From Thiohalobacter sp. (GTDB lineage Bacteria; Pseudomonadota; Gammaproteobacteria; DSM-19610): a stretch of DNA of 33,450 bases. The stretch is from assembly GCA_026984835.1 (NCBI GenBank), contig JALSRI010000219.1:1-33450 (forward strand), written 5' to 3'. How positions within the stretch are numbered: position 1 is the first letter of the stretch; each line of letters begins with the position of its first letter. The position numbers and the translations under genes are program-made. The notes under the pieces are model-generated. The model ran no database searches and was not told where the DNA came from. It saw nothing but the letters and a program-made list of their open reading frames with translations. Of the stretch, positions 1 through 8,605 are shown piece by piece.

Positions 1-45
1 CGATCACGGCGGCCACCGAACCGCACGTCCCCCGGCTGCGCCGGG

Positions 46-68
46 TTCGCGGGCAAGCCCGCTCCTAC
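46..68 (+). repeat. REP-like palindromic element (single copy)
   Basis: The core CGGGCAAGCCCG is a palindrome followed by CTCCTAC. The same 23 bases occur twice more in this window as an inverted pair between ruvB and the DUF3179 gene (18956-18978 and 19019-19041). Extragenic palindromes of this kind are dispersed in many gammaproteobacterial chromosomes and are thought to be mobilised by RAYT transposases; no such transposase is visible here. Confidence 0.75.
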
Positions 69-83
69 AAGGGAGGTGGGCAG

Positions 84-256
84 CCCGACGGGGGATCGGG
101 GGCCCGACGGGGGATCGGGGCCCGACGGGGGATCGGGGCCCGACGGGGGATCGGGGCCCGACGGGGGATCGGGGCCCGACGGGGGATCGGGGGCCCGACG
201 GGGGATCGGGGGCCCGACGGGGGATCGGGGGCCCGACGGGGGATCGGGGGCCCGAC
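84..256 (+). repeat. G-rich tandem repeat array, nine units of 18-19 bp
   Basis: Nine uninterrupted units of the form CCCGAC-G5-ATC-G4/5 run from 84 to 250 and a partial unit (CCCGAC) ends the array. Units 1 and 6-9 are 19 bp and units 2-5 are 18 bp; the only difference is one G in the last run. Each unit carries one GATC and two runs of four or five G on the plus strand, so the array can in principle form G-quadruplexes. Units meet at GGGCCC. Any reading frame here is an artefact of the repeat. The stretch 1-303 holds no gene: only the REP, this array and the tRNA terminator. Confidence 0.9.
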
Positions 257-258
257 AC

Positions 259-295
259 GGAAAAGGCCGGCGTCCCGACGACGCCGGCCTTTTCC
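259..295 (-). terminator. Terminator hairpin behind tRNA-Lys
   Basis: A perfect 16-bp inverted repeat (259-274 and 280-295) with a 5-base loop lies 8 bases beyond the 3' end of the tRNA. The outer part of the stem is AAAA/TTTT, so read on the minus strand the hairpin ends in T4, as expected for an intrinsic terminator. The arms are symmetrical, so it could also work on the plus strand. Confidence 0.8.
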
Positions 296-303
296 GATTC
301 GGC

Positions 304-379
304 TGGTGGGCCGTGTAGGACTCGAACCTACGACCAATTGGTTAAAAGCCAACTGCTCTACCAGCTGAGCTAACGGCCC
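304..379 (-). tRNA. tRNA-Lys(UUU)
   Basis: The minus strand reads as a complete 76-nt tRNA: acceptor stem GGGCCGT, D-loop with AGCTGGTAGAGC, anticodon loop CTTTTAA (anticodon UUU), T-arm GTTCGAGTCC and an encoded 3' CCA. The anticodon identifies it as lysine. It lies behind the tol-pal/que cluster, a position also seen for tRNA-Lys genes in other gammaproteobacteria. It has its own promoter and terminator. Confidence 0.96.
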
Positions 380-392
380 GTTGAGGCGCCGC

Positions 393-421
393 ATCATACC
401 GTAGATGGCAGCCACCGGCAA
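393..421 (-). promoter_or_regulatory. Sigma70 promoter of tRNA-Lys
   Basis: On the minus strand TTGCCG (416-421) and TATGAT (393-398) are separated by exactly 17 bases. Transcription would start about 8 bases before the tRNA. This means the tRNA does not depend on read-through from the yeeE-like gene. Confidence 0.65.
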
Positions 422-439
422 AACGCCGGGCGGGTCCTC

Positions 440-1702
440 CTAGACCGCCTCCAGGCGCCGCAGCCTCTCCGGCAGCAGGTGCAGATCCACCAGGCCGGTC
501 ACCAGCGCCGCGGCGAAACTGGCCTCCTCATAGACCATGCGGTAGTACTCCACCTTCATGGTCAGCGCCGCGCCCAGCACGATGCCGAAGAAGGCGATGA
601 ACGAGCCCGCCGCCAGAGTGGAAATGCCGGTGATGCCCTGGCCGAAGGTGCAGCCGAGCGCCAGCACGCCGCCGAAGCCCATGAACAGGCCGCCGAACAG
701 GTGGCGTACGAAATCACCCGCCGAGGCAAACCACTCGATGCGGAAACTGCCCGATACCAGCGCCCACAGGAAGGACCCCAGGATCACGCCGAATACCGCC
801 ATGATGCCGAAGGTCAGGTAGGCGCGGTCGAAACCGGCGGCCGTGAATCCGACCATCTGCCCCATGGGATTGACGAAGGTGTAGGACTGCGGCGCCAGCG
901 GCCGGCTGTCGGCCGGCTTGCCCGCCTCGGACTCGGCCAGAAAATCCCATTCCTGCACATAGGACTGCAGGCTATAGGTCTCGCCGTCGACGTCGATCAT
1001 GACGTTGCTGGTGACGTACCAGGCCGCCAGCACCACCCCGCCGATGACCAGCCCGCCCAGCACATTGTCGAAGCTGGAACGGAAATCCCGCGAACCGAAG
1101 GTCACCACCAGCAGCAGCAGGCCCAGCACGATGCCGATGCCGGTGCGCGCCACCAGCGCCCCCTCGCTGCCGGCGACCAGGGTGCCGAGATCCTGGCTGC
1201 TGCCCAGGTCGACCGCCAGCGGCCGTATCCAGTCGTAGAACAGCACGGTGAACAGGGTCTGGTCCGTACCCGGAAAGGGATTGACCATGAAGTAGGCGAC
1301 CACGCCGATGACCAGGAACACCAGCAGGGACTTGATGTTGCCGCCGCCGATGCGCACCAGGGTCTTGTTGCCGCAGCCGCTGCCGAGCGTCATGCCGATG
1401 CCGAACATCAGCCCCCCGAGCAGGTTCTCCGCCCAGATGAACTGGCCGGCCCGGTAGGGCGGGAAGGCGTCGCCCGGCCGCACCAGGCCGAAATATTCCA
1501 GCGCCACCACCCCCAGCAGGGCCACGGCGATGGCCAGCAGCCAGGCCCGGAAGCGGCCGGTATCGCCCATGTTCACCCAGTCCGACACGGCGCCCATGGT
1601 GCAGAAATTGGTCTTGTTGGCCACTGCGCCCAGCACCAGGGAAATGCCGAAGGTTGCCCACAGGAAGACCGAGTAGGCGGAATAGAAATCTTGGAATGTC
1701 AT
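440..1702 (-). CDS. YeeE/YedE family sulfur-compound (thiosulfate-type) transporter
   Basis: A 420-residue, strongly hydrophobic inner-membrane protein with about ten predicted membrane segments. It has the internally duplicated YeeE/YedE fold: Cys in NFCTMGAVSDW (C34), GSGCGNKT (C110) and ALGCTFGQGITG (C351). In the characterised family member TsuA, cysteines in such motifs pass thiosulfate through the membrane; the exact substrate here is inferred. The start ATG at 1702 is preceded by AGGAG at good spacing. It lies 22 bases behind queC, so it is probably the last gene of the tol-que transcript. No terminator was found between its stop and the tRNA promoter. Family assignment is firm, substrate is not. 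Confidence 0.85.
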   Translation of the reverse strand: MTFQDFYSAYSVFLWATFGISLVLGAVANKTNFCTMGAVSDWVNMGDTGRFRAWLLAIAVALLGVVALEYFGLVRPGDAFPPYRAGQFIWAENLLGGLMFGIGMTLGSGCGNKTLVRIGGGNIKSLLVFLVIGVVAYFMVNPFPGTDQTLFTVLFYDWIRPLAVDLGSSQDLGTLVAGSEGALVARTGIGIVLGLLLLVVTFGSRDFRSSFDNVLGGLVIGGVVLAAWYVTSNVMIDVDGETYSLQSYVQEWDFLAESEAGKPADSRPLAPQSYTFVNPMGQMVGFTAAGFDRAYLTFGIMAVFGVILGSFLWALVSGSFRIEWFASAGDFVRHLFGGLFMGFGGVLALGCTFGQGITGISTLAAGSFIAFFGIVLGAALTMKVEYYRMVYEEASFAAALVTGLVDLHLLPERLRRLEAV

Positions 1703-1724
1703 GCTGTGTGCTCCTGTCGGCTCG

Positions 1725-2441
1725 TCAGGCCTGCTGTGTGGTGCCGGCGCCGCCGTCCGGCTGATAGTGCGTCGGGTCGGGCAGGCCGGCCTCTGCGAAG
1801 CCGCGGGCCCGCAGCCGGCAGGCGTCGCAGCGCCCGCAGGCCCTGCCCTGCGCGTCGGCGGCGTAACAGGACACGGTGAGACCGTAGTCCACGCCCAGAC
1901 CGGTGCCGGTGCGGACGATGTCCGCCTTGCTCATGTCGATGAGCGGCGCGTGGACAGTGAAATCCTCGCCCTCCACGCCGACACGGGTCGCCAGCTTGCA
2001 TAGACGCTCGAAAGCGGCGATATATTCCGGCCGGCAGTCCGGGTAGCCGGAGTAGTCGACCGCGTTGACGCCCACGAACAGGTCGCGCGCGCCCAGCACC
2101 TCGGCCCAGCCCAGCGCCAGGGACAGGAACACGGTATTGCGGGCCGGAACATAGGTGGGTGGAATGCCGCGGGTGGGCTGCTCCGGCACCGCGATGGCCG
2201 GATCGGTGAGGGCCGAACCGCCGATGGCGCCAAGGTCCAGCGCGATCACCTTGTGCTCAACGGCGCCCAGCGCCTGCGCCACGCGCCGCGCCGCCTCCAG
2301 TTCGGCGCGGTGGCGCTGGCCGTAGTCCAGGCTCAGGGCATGGCAGGCGTAGCCCTGGCGACGCGCCAGGGCCAGCACCGTGGCGGAATCCAGGCCGCCG
2401 GACAGCAGCACCACGGCCTTGCGCTCAGCGTCCCGGCTCAT
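1725..2441 (-). CDS. queC: 7-cyano-7-deazaguanine synthase QueC
   Basis: A 238-residue enzyme that turns 7-carboxy-7-deazaguanine into preQ0, using ATP and ammonia, on the way to queuosine in tRNA. The PP-loop SGGLDS is at residues 14-19, and four cysteines near the C-terminus (C192, C202, C205, C208; motif CGRCDAC) bind structural zinc in the family. The start was set at ATG 2441 ([10 protein letters not shown]) because the frame upstream of it overlaps queE and has no family similarity. It overlaps the end of queE by 17 bases, which suggests coupled translation of two consecutive pathway steps. Confidence 0.95.
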   Translation of the reverse strand: MSRDAERKAVVLLSGGLDSATVLALARRQGYACHALSLDYGQRHRAELEAARRVAQALGAVEHKVIALDLGAIGGSALTDPAIAVPEQPTRGIPPTYVPARNTVFLSLALGWAEVLGARDLFVGVNAVDYSGYPDCRPEYIAAFERLCKLATRVGVEGEDFTVHAPLIDMSKADIVRTGTGLGVDYGLTVSCYAADAQGRACGRCDACRLRARGFAEAGLPDPTHYQPDGGAGTTQQA

Positions 2442-3087
2442 CGCCCCACAGGTACTTGTGCAACTGGATCTGGAAGCGCACCGGCAGCCGGTCCGCCAGC
2501 ACCCACTCGGCGAGTTCCCGCGCATCCTGTTCGCCGTGACAGGGCGACATCAGCACCTCGCAGCGGCGCGCCAGGTCGAAGTCGGCGATGCGTTCCCGCG
2601 CCCACTCGTAGTCGGCCCGGTCGCAGACGACGAACTTCACCTGGTCGCCGGGTTTCAGTCGGTCGATGTTCGCATAGCGGTTGCGATCCACCTCGCCCGA
2701 GCCCGGCGTCTTGAGGTCCATCACCGTGGTCACCCGCGCATCCACGCCGCCGATGTCGAGGGCCCCGCTGGTCTCCAGCGACACCCGCAGGCCGGCGTCG
2801 CACAGCCGCTCCAGCAGCGCCAGGCAGCCCGGCTGGGCCAGCGGCTCACCGCCGGTGACGGTGACATGGGGGGTTTCGAAGGCCGCAACCTGCGCCACGA
2901 CCCCGTCCAGCGGCAGGGATTCACCGCCGCGGAAGGCGTAGGCCGTATCGCAGTAGCCGCAGCGCAGCGGACAACCCGTCAGGCGCACGAACACGGTCGG
3001 GACGCCGACCGTGGCGGATTCCCCTTGCAGGGACAGGAAGATTTCCGTGACGCGCAGCCGCGGCGCGTCCTGGATGACGGCGCTCAT
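2425..3087 (-). CDS. queE: 7-carboxy-7-deazaguanine synthase QueE (radical SAM)
   Basis: A 220-residue radical SAM enzyme that rearranges 6-carboxytetrahydropterin to 7-carboxy-7-deazaguanine, the step before QueC. The cluster motif is CPLRCGYC with C39, C43 and C46 (CxxxCxxC), and the N-terminal [12 protein letters not shown] is the family's substrate-binding segment. [10 protein letters not shown] further on is the radical SAM GGEP-type motif. It starts at ATG 3087, 68 bases behind cpoB, and overlaps queC. The tol-pal-cpoB-queE-queC order is also known from pseudomonads. Confidence 0.95.
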   Translation of the reverse strand: MSAVIQDAPRLRVTEIFLSLQGESATVGVPTVFVRLTGCPLRCGYCDTAYAFRGGESLPLDGVVAQVAAFETPHVTVTGGEPLAQPGCLALLERLCDAGLRVSLETSGALDIGGVDARVTTVMDLKTPGSGEVDRNRYANIDRLKPGDQVKFVVCDRADYEWARERIADFDLARRCEVLMSPCHGEQDARELAEWVLADRLPVRFQIQLHKYLWGDEPGR

Positions 3088-3155
3088 GGGAAGATGATAC
3101 TACGGATCGGGGCGATGCCGGCGGTTTCCCCACGCTCGTCGTGGTGTCGCTCTCC

Positions 3156-3968
3156 TCAGTGCCCTTCCTTCTTCATCCGCTCCAGCCGTTCCTGCGCCAG
3201 CCGCGCGGCGGTCGACTTCGGGAAGTCGGCCACCACCCGCTGCAGCGCCCGGCGTGCGCCGGCCCAGTCCTTGAGCTCGTACTTGATGTAGCCGAGCTTG
3301 AGCCGCGCGTCAGCCACCTTGGGACTGTTGGGATACTGCTCGATGACCTTGCCGAACTCCTGCAAAGCCGTCTTGAAGTCGCGGGTGACATAGTGCACCT
3401 CGCCCAGCCAGTACTGCGCATTGTCGGCATAGCTGCTGCCGGGGTGATCGGCCAGGAACTTGCGGAAGGCGGCGGCCGCCTCCTGATAGCGGCCATCGCG
3501 CAGGATGCCCAGCGCCCGGTCGTATTCCTCGCGCGCCGTCGCCGCGCCGGCCGCAGCCGCCGTCTTCGGGGCGGATGCCGTCGGCGGCGCCCCCGCGGGA
3601 GCAAGCGCGGGCGCCGCTGCGCCGGCCGCGGCCGGTGGCTGCGGCACGGGCGGCGCAGCCGCGCCCGCCGCCTGGCCATTGCTGGCCCCGGTCTCCAGGC
3701 GGTTGAGCCGCCGGTCGATGTCGAGGTAGAGATCGCGCTGGCGTTTCTTCATGCCCTGCAGCTCGTGGCTCTGTACCTCGATCTCGCCGCGCAGCTGCTG
3801 CACCTCGCGCTGCAGGCTCTCCACCTGCTCCAGCAGCTGCATCAGGGCCTGGCTGTCGAGCTTGCGCTCGACCGCCTTGAGGCGCGCATCCAGCTCCGAC
3901 TTGCTGACTGCATGCGCCGGCAGGGTGCACAGCAGCAGCGCAAGGGCCGGCAGTCTAGCGGCCCACAT
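3156..3968 (-). CDS. cpoB: Cell division coordinator CpoB (YbgF), TPR protein of the Tol-Pal system
   Basis: A 270-residue periplasmic protein. A Sec signal peptide ends near ALPAHA-type residues 15-20, followed by a coiled-coil segment (about 23-90) that forms trimers in the E. coli protein. Next is an Ala/Pro-rich linker (about 95-140) and then tetratricopeptide repeats to the C-terminus, recognisable from the repeated pattern YxxALGILRDGRYQEAAAAF, YADNAQYWLGEVHY and VADARLKLGYIKYEL. In E. coli it links septal peptidoglycan synthesis to Tol-driven outer-membrane constriction. Its ATG at 3968 lies inside the end of pal (14-base overlap), so translation is probably coupled. Confidence 0.93.
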   Translation of the reverse strand: MWAARLPALALLLCTLPAHAVSKSELDARLKAVERKLDSQALMQLLEQVESLQREVQQLRGEIEVQSHELQGMKKRQRDLYLDIDRRLNRLETGASNGQAAGAAAPPVPQPPAAAGAAAPALAPAGAPPTASAPKTAAAAGAATAREEYDRALGILRDGRYQEAAAAFRKFLADHPGSSYADNAQYWLGEVHYVTRDFKTALQEFGKVIEQYPNSPKVADARLKLGYIKYELKDWAGARRALQRVVADFPKSTAARLAQERLERMKKEGH

Positions 3969-4488
3969 AGACCAGCTCCACGCGCCGGTTCAGGCTCCAG
4001 GCCGATTCGTCGTGACCTTCGGCCGCCGGTTTCTCCTCGCCGTAGCTGACCACCGTCATCTGCGCAGGCGAGGCGCCCTGAAATTCCAGGATGCGCTTCA
4101 CCGCCTGGGCGCGCCGCTCGCCCAGGGCGATGTTGTATTCCCGCGAACCGCGTTCGTCGGTATGGCCTTCCACCGACACCTTGACGTCGGGGTTGGCGGC
4201 CAGGAAGGCGGCGTGCGCGGCCAGCAGGTCGCGGTCCTGCTCGGCCACCTCGCTGCTGTCGAAGGCGAAATAGATCACCCGGTGCGAGAGCGGGCTGGAG
4301 GGGTCGTTGAGCGCCTGCATACCGAGTTCGCCATAGTCACCGGCGGCACGGGTGGTCACCTCCTCCGTCGCGCCCGCCGTCGTACCGCGATCCTCCACGG
4401 CCACCTCACCCGGCTTGCTGCCGGTGGTGCTGCAACCTGCCAGCACACCCGCGAACATCAGGGCCAGACCCAGCTTGACTGTATTCAT
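3955..4488 (-). CDS. pal: Peptidoglycan-associated lipoprotein Pal
   Basis: A 177-residue outer-membrane lipoprotein. The signal peptide carries the lipobox LAGC with the lipidated C19. A Thr/Glu-rich linker follows, then an OmpA-type peptidoglycan-binding domain to the end, with the core motif VEGHTDERGSREYNIALGE and the terminal NRRVELVY. Pal binds peptidoglycan and TolB and holds the outer membrane to the wall. It follows tolB by 52 bases and overlaps cpoB. Confidence 0.96.
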   Translation of the reverse strand: MNTVKLGLALMFAGVLAGCSTTGSKPGEVAVEDRGTTAGATEEVTTRAAGDYGELGMQALNDPSSPLSHRVIYFAFDSSEVAEQDRDLLAAHAAFLAANPDVKVSVEGHTDERGSREYNIALGERRAQAVKRILEFQGASPAQMTVVSYGEEKPAAEGHDESAWSLNRRVELVYVGR

Positions 4489-4540
4489 AGCGTTGCTCCT
4501 TTTTCACGTAGGGACCGGCGCGTCCGCCGGCACGGATGAT

Positions 4541-5842
4541 TCACTGGCGCCGGTCGAACGGGGACCAGGCCGGCTCGCGTACATCGCCTGTCTGCAGGCT
4601 GAGGCGCTGCTTGAAGCGCCCGTCACTCGACACGGCCGCCAGCACGCCGCGCTTGCCCGCCGCCGTGGCGTAGATGATCATGCTGCCATTGGGTGCGAAA
4701 CTGGGCGATTCGTCCAGGCGGCCGTCGGTCAGAAGACGGAAACGCCCGCTGTCGAGGTCCAGCAGGCCGATGCGGTACTTGCCGCCGGCGCCGTGCACCA
4801 GCGCCAGGTGCTTGCCGTCGGGTGAAAAATCGGCGCTGGCGTTGTAGTTGCCCTCGAAGGTGAGACGACGTGCGCGCCCGCCGCTCACCGGCACCCGGTA
4901 GAGCTGCGGGCTGCCGCCCCGGTCCGAGGTGAACACCAGGCTGGCGCCGTCGGGTGACCACACGGGCTCGGTGTCGATGGCGGTACTGCGGGTGACGCGC
5001 TGCAGCTTGCGGGTCGCGAGCGTATAGATGTAGATTTCGGGATTGCCATCGCGCGACAAGGTCACCGCCAGCCGGCGACCGTCCGGCGACCAGGCCGGCG
5101 CGCCATTGATGCCGGCAAAGGCCAGCACCCGCTCGCGCTTGCCGCTGCCGACGTCCTGCACGAAGATCGAGGCGCGGCGCTTCTCGAAAGACACGTAGGC
5201 CAGGCGCTGCCCGTCCGGCGACCAGGCCGGCGACATCAGGGGTTGTGTGGAACGCAGGATGGTCTGCGGGTTGTAGCCGTCGGCATCGGCCACCTGCAGA
5301 TGATAGCTGCGCTTCTTGCCCTTCTTCTCCACCGTGACATAGGCGATGCGGGTGGCGAAGGCGCCGCGCTGGCCGGTCAGCTTCTCGTAGATGAGGTCGC
5401 TGATGCGGTGGGCGTCGTAGCGCATGCGTGTGCGCGTGGTCGGCACGCTGAAGCCGATCAACTGGCGGCCGCGAAACACGTCGAACAACTGGAACTGGAT
5501 GCGGAAGCTCCCCTCACCGGTGGTCTCGACACGCCCGATCACCAGGCTTCCCACGCCCAGCGTGCGCCAGTCCTTGAAGCGGATCTGCGCGGCCTGTACC
5601 GGCCGTGCGATGAGGTTCTGCTCGTCGACAGGGGCGAAACGGCCGCTGCGCCGCAGGTCGTCGGCGATGATGCGCGCGACATCCTGGGGCGGCTGGTAGG
5701 CGTTGTTGCTCTCGTCGAAGGGCACCACCGCGATCGGCAGCGCCCCCTCCACGCCCTGCGTGATCTCGATGGTCAGCGCCGCCGGCGCCAGCAGCGGCCA
5801 GGCCAGGAAGCAGGCAGCCAGCAGAAGAATCGGTTTTTTCAT
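4541..5842 (-). CDS. tolB: Tol-Pal system periplasmic protein TolB
   Basis: A 433-residue periplasmic protein. A signal peptide (residues 1-21, [18 protein letters not shown]...) precedes an N-terminal alpha/beta domain (ITQG...PIAVVPF), and then a six-bladed beta-propeller built from repeats of the form PAWSPDGxRLAYVS (about residues 195-430). TolB shuttles between Pal and TolA. Length matches the family. The 92 bases between its start and the tolA stop hold no obvious terminator. Confidence 0.96.
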   Translation of the reverse strand: MKKPILLLAACFLAWPLLAPAALTIEITQGVEGALPIAVVPFDESNNAYQPPQDVARIIADDLRRSGRFAPVDEQNLIARPVQAAQIRFKDWRTLGVGSLVIGRVETTGEGSFRIQFQLFDVFRGRQLIGFSVPTTRTRMRYDAHRISDLIYEKLTGQRGAFATRIAYVTVEKKGKKRSYHLQVADADGYNPQTILRSTQPLMSPAWSPDGQRLAYVSFEKRRASIFVQDVGSGKRERVLAFAGINGAPAWSPDGRRLAVTLSRDGNPEIYIYTLATRKLQRVTRSTAIDTEPVWSPDGASLVFTSDRGGSPQLYRVPVSGGRARRLTFEGNYNASADFSPDGKHLALVHGAGGKYRIGLLDLDSGRFRLLTDGRLDESPSFAPNGSMIIYATAAGKRGVLAAVSSDGRFKQRLSLQTGDVREPAWSPFDRRQ

Positions 5843-5934
5843 ATCGTCAACAGTCCGCTCGTCAAGGGTATCGTCCGTCCCGCGCAGCCGAATGTACCAG
5901 AACCACCGTCCGCATCCAGCCCCGCCGCGCTGCC

Positions 5935-6870
5935 TCAGCCCGGCCTGAATTCGAAGCGCAGTGAGCGGAAGCGGTCCATGACGTCGGGATCCGCCGGCAC
6001 CGGCAGCGGCGAAGCCTTGAATACCGCCGCCTCCACCGACCGGTCGAAAGCCGGGTCGCCGCTGCCACGCACGATCTGCGCGTCGACCACCTCACCGCCG
6101 GGTATCAGCCGCACCTGCACCACGCAGGACAGATCGGAGCCGGAACCGGGTGGCTTGATCCAGCTGCGCTGGACCTTCTCCCGGATGTACTGCACGTATT
6201 CGTCGACCACGCGCTGCTGGGCTGCAAGCCGTTCGCGCTCCGCCGCCAGGCTGGCCTGCAGGGCCTGTTCGGCGGCCTTGCGGCGCGCTTCCTCTTGTGC
6301 CTTGCGTTTCGCTTCCGCCTCGGCTTTTCTCTTCGCCTCGGCCTTGCGCTTCGCTTCGAGCTCCGCCTTGCGTTTGGCCTCGGCCCTGCGCTTCGCTTCG
6401 AGTTCCGCCTTGCGCTTCGCCTCGGCCTTGCGCTTTGCCTCGAGCTCCGCCTTGCGTTTGGCTTCGGCCCTCCGCTTCGCTTCGAGTTCCGCCTTGCGTT
6501 TGGCTTCGGCCCTGTGCTTTGCCTCCTGTTCCGCCTTGCGCCTGGCCTCGGCCCTGCGCTCCAGTTCCGCCAGCCGCTTCTCTTCGGCGCGGCGCTTGCG
6601 CCGGGCCTCGGCCGCCTCGCGCTTGAGCTTCTCCAGCCGGGCCAGTTCGGCCTGCTTCTTCTTGTCTTCCGCCGCCTTCAGGCGCTGCACCTCCGCGTCC
6701 AGCCGATTGGCGTCGATGACCACGGCCTGGATGGGCGCAGGCTTCGCCTTGCCGGCGGACGACGGCTCGGGACTCCAGTCGACGCTCAGCAGCAACACCG
6801 CCAGCAGCCCGAGGTGGATGACCAGCGCGAAGAAGAAGGCGCGCGGATTCTCGCGGATGAACTTCAGCAT
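5935..6870 (-). CDS. tolA: Cell envelope protein TolA
   Basis: A 311-residue bitopic protein that links the TolQ-TolR motor to TolB-Pal. It has one membrane segment (about 11-30), a long Lys/Ala/Glu helical domain (about 55-215) and a compact C-terminal domain (about 220-311), whose conserved segment is [16 protein letters not shown]. The helical part contains four near-identical 14-residue repeats of the form [14 protein letters not shown] (about 121-190), visible as repeats in the DNA too. E. coli TolA is longer (about 420 residues), with the difference in the helical arm. It starts 7 bases behind tolR. Confidence 0.93.
   Translation of the reverse strand: MLKFIRENPRAFFFALVIHLGLLAVLLLSVDWSPEPSSAGKAKPAPIQAVVIDANRLDAEVQRLKAAEDKKKQAELARLEKLKREAAEARRKRRAEEKRLAELERRAEARRKAEQEAKHRAEAKRKAELEAKRRAEAKRKAELEAKRKAEAKRKAELEAKRRAEAKRKAELEAKRKAEAKRKAEAEAKRKAQEEARRKAAEQALQASLAAERERLAAQQRVVDEYVQYIREKVQRSWIKPPGSGSDLSCVVQVRLIPGGEVVDAQIVRGSGDPAFDRSVEAAVFKASPLPVPADPDVMDRFRSLRFEFRPG
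6301..6510 (-). repeat. 42-bp in-frame repeats in tolA
   Basis: The DNA encodes successive 14-residue blocks ([14 protein letters not shown] and variants), about five times. Copies differ mostly at silent positions, such as GCC/GCT and TTC/TTT. Such arrays can gain or lose units by slippage, which would change the length of the TolA arm across the periplasm. Confidence 0.8.
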
Positions 6871-6877
6871 GCGCCGC

Positions 6878-7309
6878 TCAACTGCCTTCCTGCGGCGGCT
6901 CGGTGATCAGGCCCACCGACGGCGCGCCGGCCTGCTGCAGCAGGCTCATCGCGACCACCACGCGGCCGTAGTCCACGTGTGCGTCACCGCGCACCATGAC
7001 CGCGACGCCAGGGCGCTGGCGCAGGACGGCGGCCGCCCGCAGCATCAGCGTATCCGCATCCAGCGGCTGATCGGGATCACCGCCGACGTTCAGGAAAAAG
7101 CGCCCTTCCCCGTCCACGGTCAGGACCAGGGGATCCTGCCTGTCCGGGCTGAGCGCCTCGGCGGCCGCCTGCGGCAGGTCCACCTGCACGCCCTGGTTGA
7201 GCAGCGGCGCCGTGATCATGAACACCACCAGCATCACCAGCATGACGTCGATGTAGGGCACGACGTTGATGTCGGCGATGGGCCGCTTGCGAATGCGCTG
7301 GCGCGCCAT
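6878..7309 (-). CDS. tolR: Tol-Pal proton-channel subunit TolR
   Basis: A 143-residue ExbD/TolR family protein. A single membrane helix (about 19-39) carries the proton-accepting aspartate D21 in the segment NVVPYIDVMLVML. A periplasmic domain of about 100 residues follows. Five to seven TolQ with two TolR form the proton-driven motor that energises TolA. Its ATG overlaps the tolQ stop by one base (TGATG), a classic coupling arrangement. Confidence 0.95.
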   Translation of the reverse strand: MARQRIRKRPIADINVVPYIDVMLVMLVVFMITAPLLNQGVQVDLPQAAAEALSPDRQDPLVLTVDGEGRFFLNVGGDPDQPLDADTLMLRAAAVLRQRPGVAVMVRGDAHVDYGRVVVAMSLLQQAGAPSVGLITEPPQEGS

Positions 7310-7983
7310 CAGACGGTGGCCTGCCGCTGGAGGATGCTGGAAAACTCCTCCAGGAAGTTGTCGTAGCGGTTCTCCAACCGCTCCACGGCGCTCGAATAAC
7401 GGTTGTAGGCGATCACGGCGGGTATGGCGGCGAACAGGCCCATGGCGGTGGCGATCAGCGCCTCGGCGATGCCCGGCGCCACCATGGCCAAGGTGGCCTG
7501 CTGCACGTTACCGAGACCGATGAAGGCGTTCATGATGCCCCAGACGGTGCCGAACAGGCCCACGTAGGGGCTGGTCGACCCGACCGTGGCCAGGAATGGC
7601 AGGTTGGTTTCCAGCTCGTCGATCTCCCGCGACAAGGCGACCCGCATGCAGCGCTGCGCCCCCTCCACCACCGCCATGGGGTCGCCGCCGGCCTGCTTGC
7701 GCAGCCGCGCGAACTCCTTGAAGCCGGCGACGAAGATGCTGGCCAGGCCGCCCGCCTCCCGGCCCTGCGGCGACACCTGGTGATAGAGCGTGCCGAGGTC
7801 GCCGCCCGACCAGAAACGGTCCTCGAACTGCTCGGCCGCCTCGCGCGCCTGGCGCAACAGGGTGCGCTTGCGGAAGATCATGGTCCAGGACGTAACCGAG
7901 ACCACCAGCAGCAGCAGCATGACCAGCTGCACGACCGGGCTGGCGCCGGTGATCAGGTGGAGTAGCGAAAGATCAGCCGACAT
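7309..7983 (-). CDS. tolQ: Tol-Pal proton-channel subunit TolQ
   Basis: A 224-residue MotA/TolQ/ExbB family inner-membrane protein with three membrane segments: about 17-37, 128-150 and 165-188. The family signature lies in the second and third of these (LATVGSTSPYVGLFGTVWGIMNAF; IAEALIATAMGLFAAIPAVIAYN). It builds the stator ring around TolR. Its ATG at 7983 lies inside the end of ybgC (11-base overlap). Confidence 0.96.
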   Translation of the reverse strand: MSADLSLLHLITGASPVVQLVMLLLLVVSVTSWTMIFRKRTLLRQAREAAEQFEDRFWSGGDLGTLYHQVSPQGREAGGLASIFVAGFKEFARLRKQAGGDPMAVVEGAQRCMRVALSREIDELETNLPFLATVGSTSPYVGLFGTVWGIMNAFIGLGNVQQATLAMVAPGIAEALIATAMGLFAAIPAVIAYNRYSSAVERLENRYDNFLEEFSSILQRQATV

Positions 7984-8395
7984 CGGACAATTTCCTCATG
8001 ACAGGTTCGGGGATGGCGCAGGGTCGGAAACTGCCGGCATCGACACAGGCGATCTGCACCTGTCCCCGGCACAGCGCCGTACCGTCGTCGCCCTCGCGCA
8101 GGACCTGCTGGGAGAACGTCAGGCTGGCGCGGCGCCGCCTGACGACTTCGGCCGTCACCTCCAGCGCGTCGTTGAACAGCGCGGGACGCAGAAAATCGGC
8201 CTGGACGGAATGAACGGTGAACAGGATACCGTATTCCTCGCGCAAGCGGTCCTGTTCGAAACCCAGCGCACGCAGCCGTTCCGTCCGGGCACGTTCCATG
8301 AACTTGAGGTAGTTGGCGTAGTACACCACTCCACCGCTGTCCGTGTCCTCGTAATAGACGCGAACCGGCCAGCGAAACTCCGATACTTCAGCCAT
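7973..8395 (-). CDS. ybgC: Tol-Pal associated acyl-CoA thioesterase YbgC
   Basis: A 140-residue hot-dog-fold thioesterase (4-hydroxybenzoyl-CoA thioesterase type). The catalytic-loop motif YYEDTDSGGVVYYANYLKF contains the conserved aspartate. ATG 8395 (MAEVSEFRW) was chosen because it gives the family length and follows a weak CAGGG site; the open frame upstream of it has no similarity and runs into the neighbouring region. It is the first gene of the tol cluster. No convincing sigma70 promoter was found in the 92 bases between it and the terminator at 8488-8513. Confidence 0.94.
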   Translation of the reverse strand: MAEVSEFRWPVRVYYEDTDSGGVVYYANYLKFMERARTERLRALGFEQDRLREEYGILFTVHSVQADFLRPALFNDALEVTAEVVRRRRASLTFSQQVLREGDDGTALCRGQVQIACVDAGSFRPCAIPEPVMRKLSDVG

Positions 8396-8487
8396 CCCTG
8401 ATCGACCACCACGCGACAAAAAGATTCCCGGAGCGCATGGCGCATAGCTTACCGGCCACCGTCGCGCATTGCATCTTCGACCCGTCC

Positions 8488-8513
8488 AAAAAAAAGCGGC
8501 CCGGGTGGGCCGC
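8488..8513 (-). terminator. Rho-independent terminator of the EF-hand gene
   Basis: On the minus strand a 7-bp GC stem (GCGGCCC/GGGCCGC, loop ACCC) is followed directly by eight T. It lies 111 bases beyond the EF-hand stop codon and insulates that transcript from the tol cluster. Confidence 0.9.
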
Positions 8514-8539
8514 CGAAGTTCCCTTGGGGGGAAGCCAGT

Positions 8540-8605
8540 CTCCGGCGATCGCACCGGAGGCAGGAGGACAACAGGAGCCGGGAAAAGGTCAGAAAACCCG
8601 GCTCC
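8540..8605 (-). other. Two stem-loops in the 3' untranslated region of the EF-hand transcript
   Basis: A 9-bp stem (8574-8582 with 8597-8605, loop 14 bases) and a 6-bp stem (8540-8545 with 8554-8559, loop 8 bases) lie between the EF-hand stop codon and its terminator. Neither has a T-tract, so they are unlikely to be terminators. With the terminator stem they give a structured 3' tail of about 130 nt with three hairpins. Confidence 0.5.

Noticed and set aside
84-256. The repeat array as a CRISPR
   Set aside because: Units are directly joined with no unique spacers and no cas genes are near. Reading frames through it encode only a Pro/Gly/Arg repeat.
479-1879. A 466-residue plus-strand frame over the yeeE-like gene
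   Set aside because: It is antisense to a clear membrane transporter and to the end of queC, with shadow-like composition.
5243-7366. A 707-residue plus-strand frame across tolB, tolA and tolR
   Set aside because: It is the antisense of well-conserved tol genes and its Ser/Ala/Arg/Leu repeats mirror the TolA repeats.
8396-8487. A sigma70 promoter for the tol cluster
   Set aside because: No pair of -35 and -10 boxes with acceptable spacing could be found; a promoter must exist here or upstream but the sequence alone does not show it.
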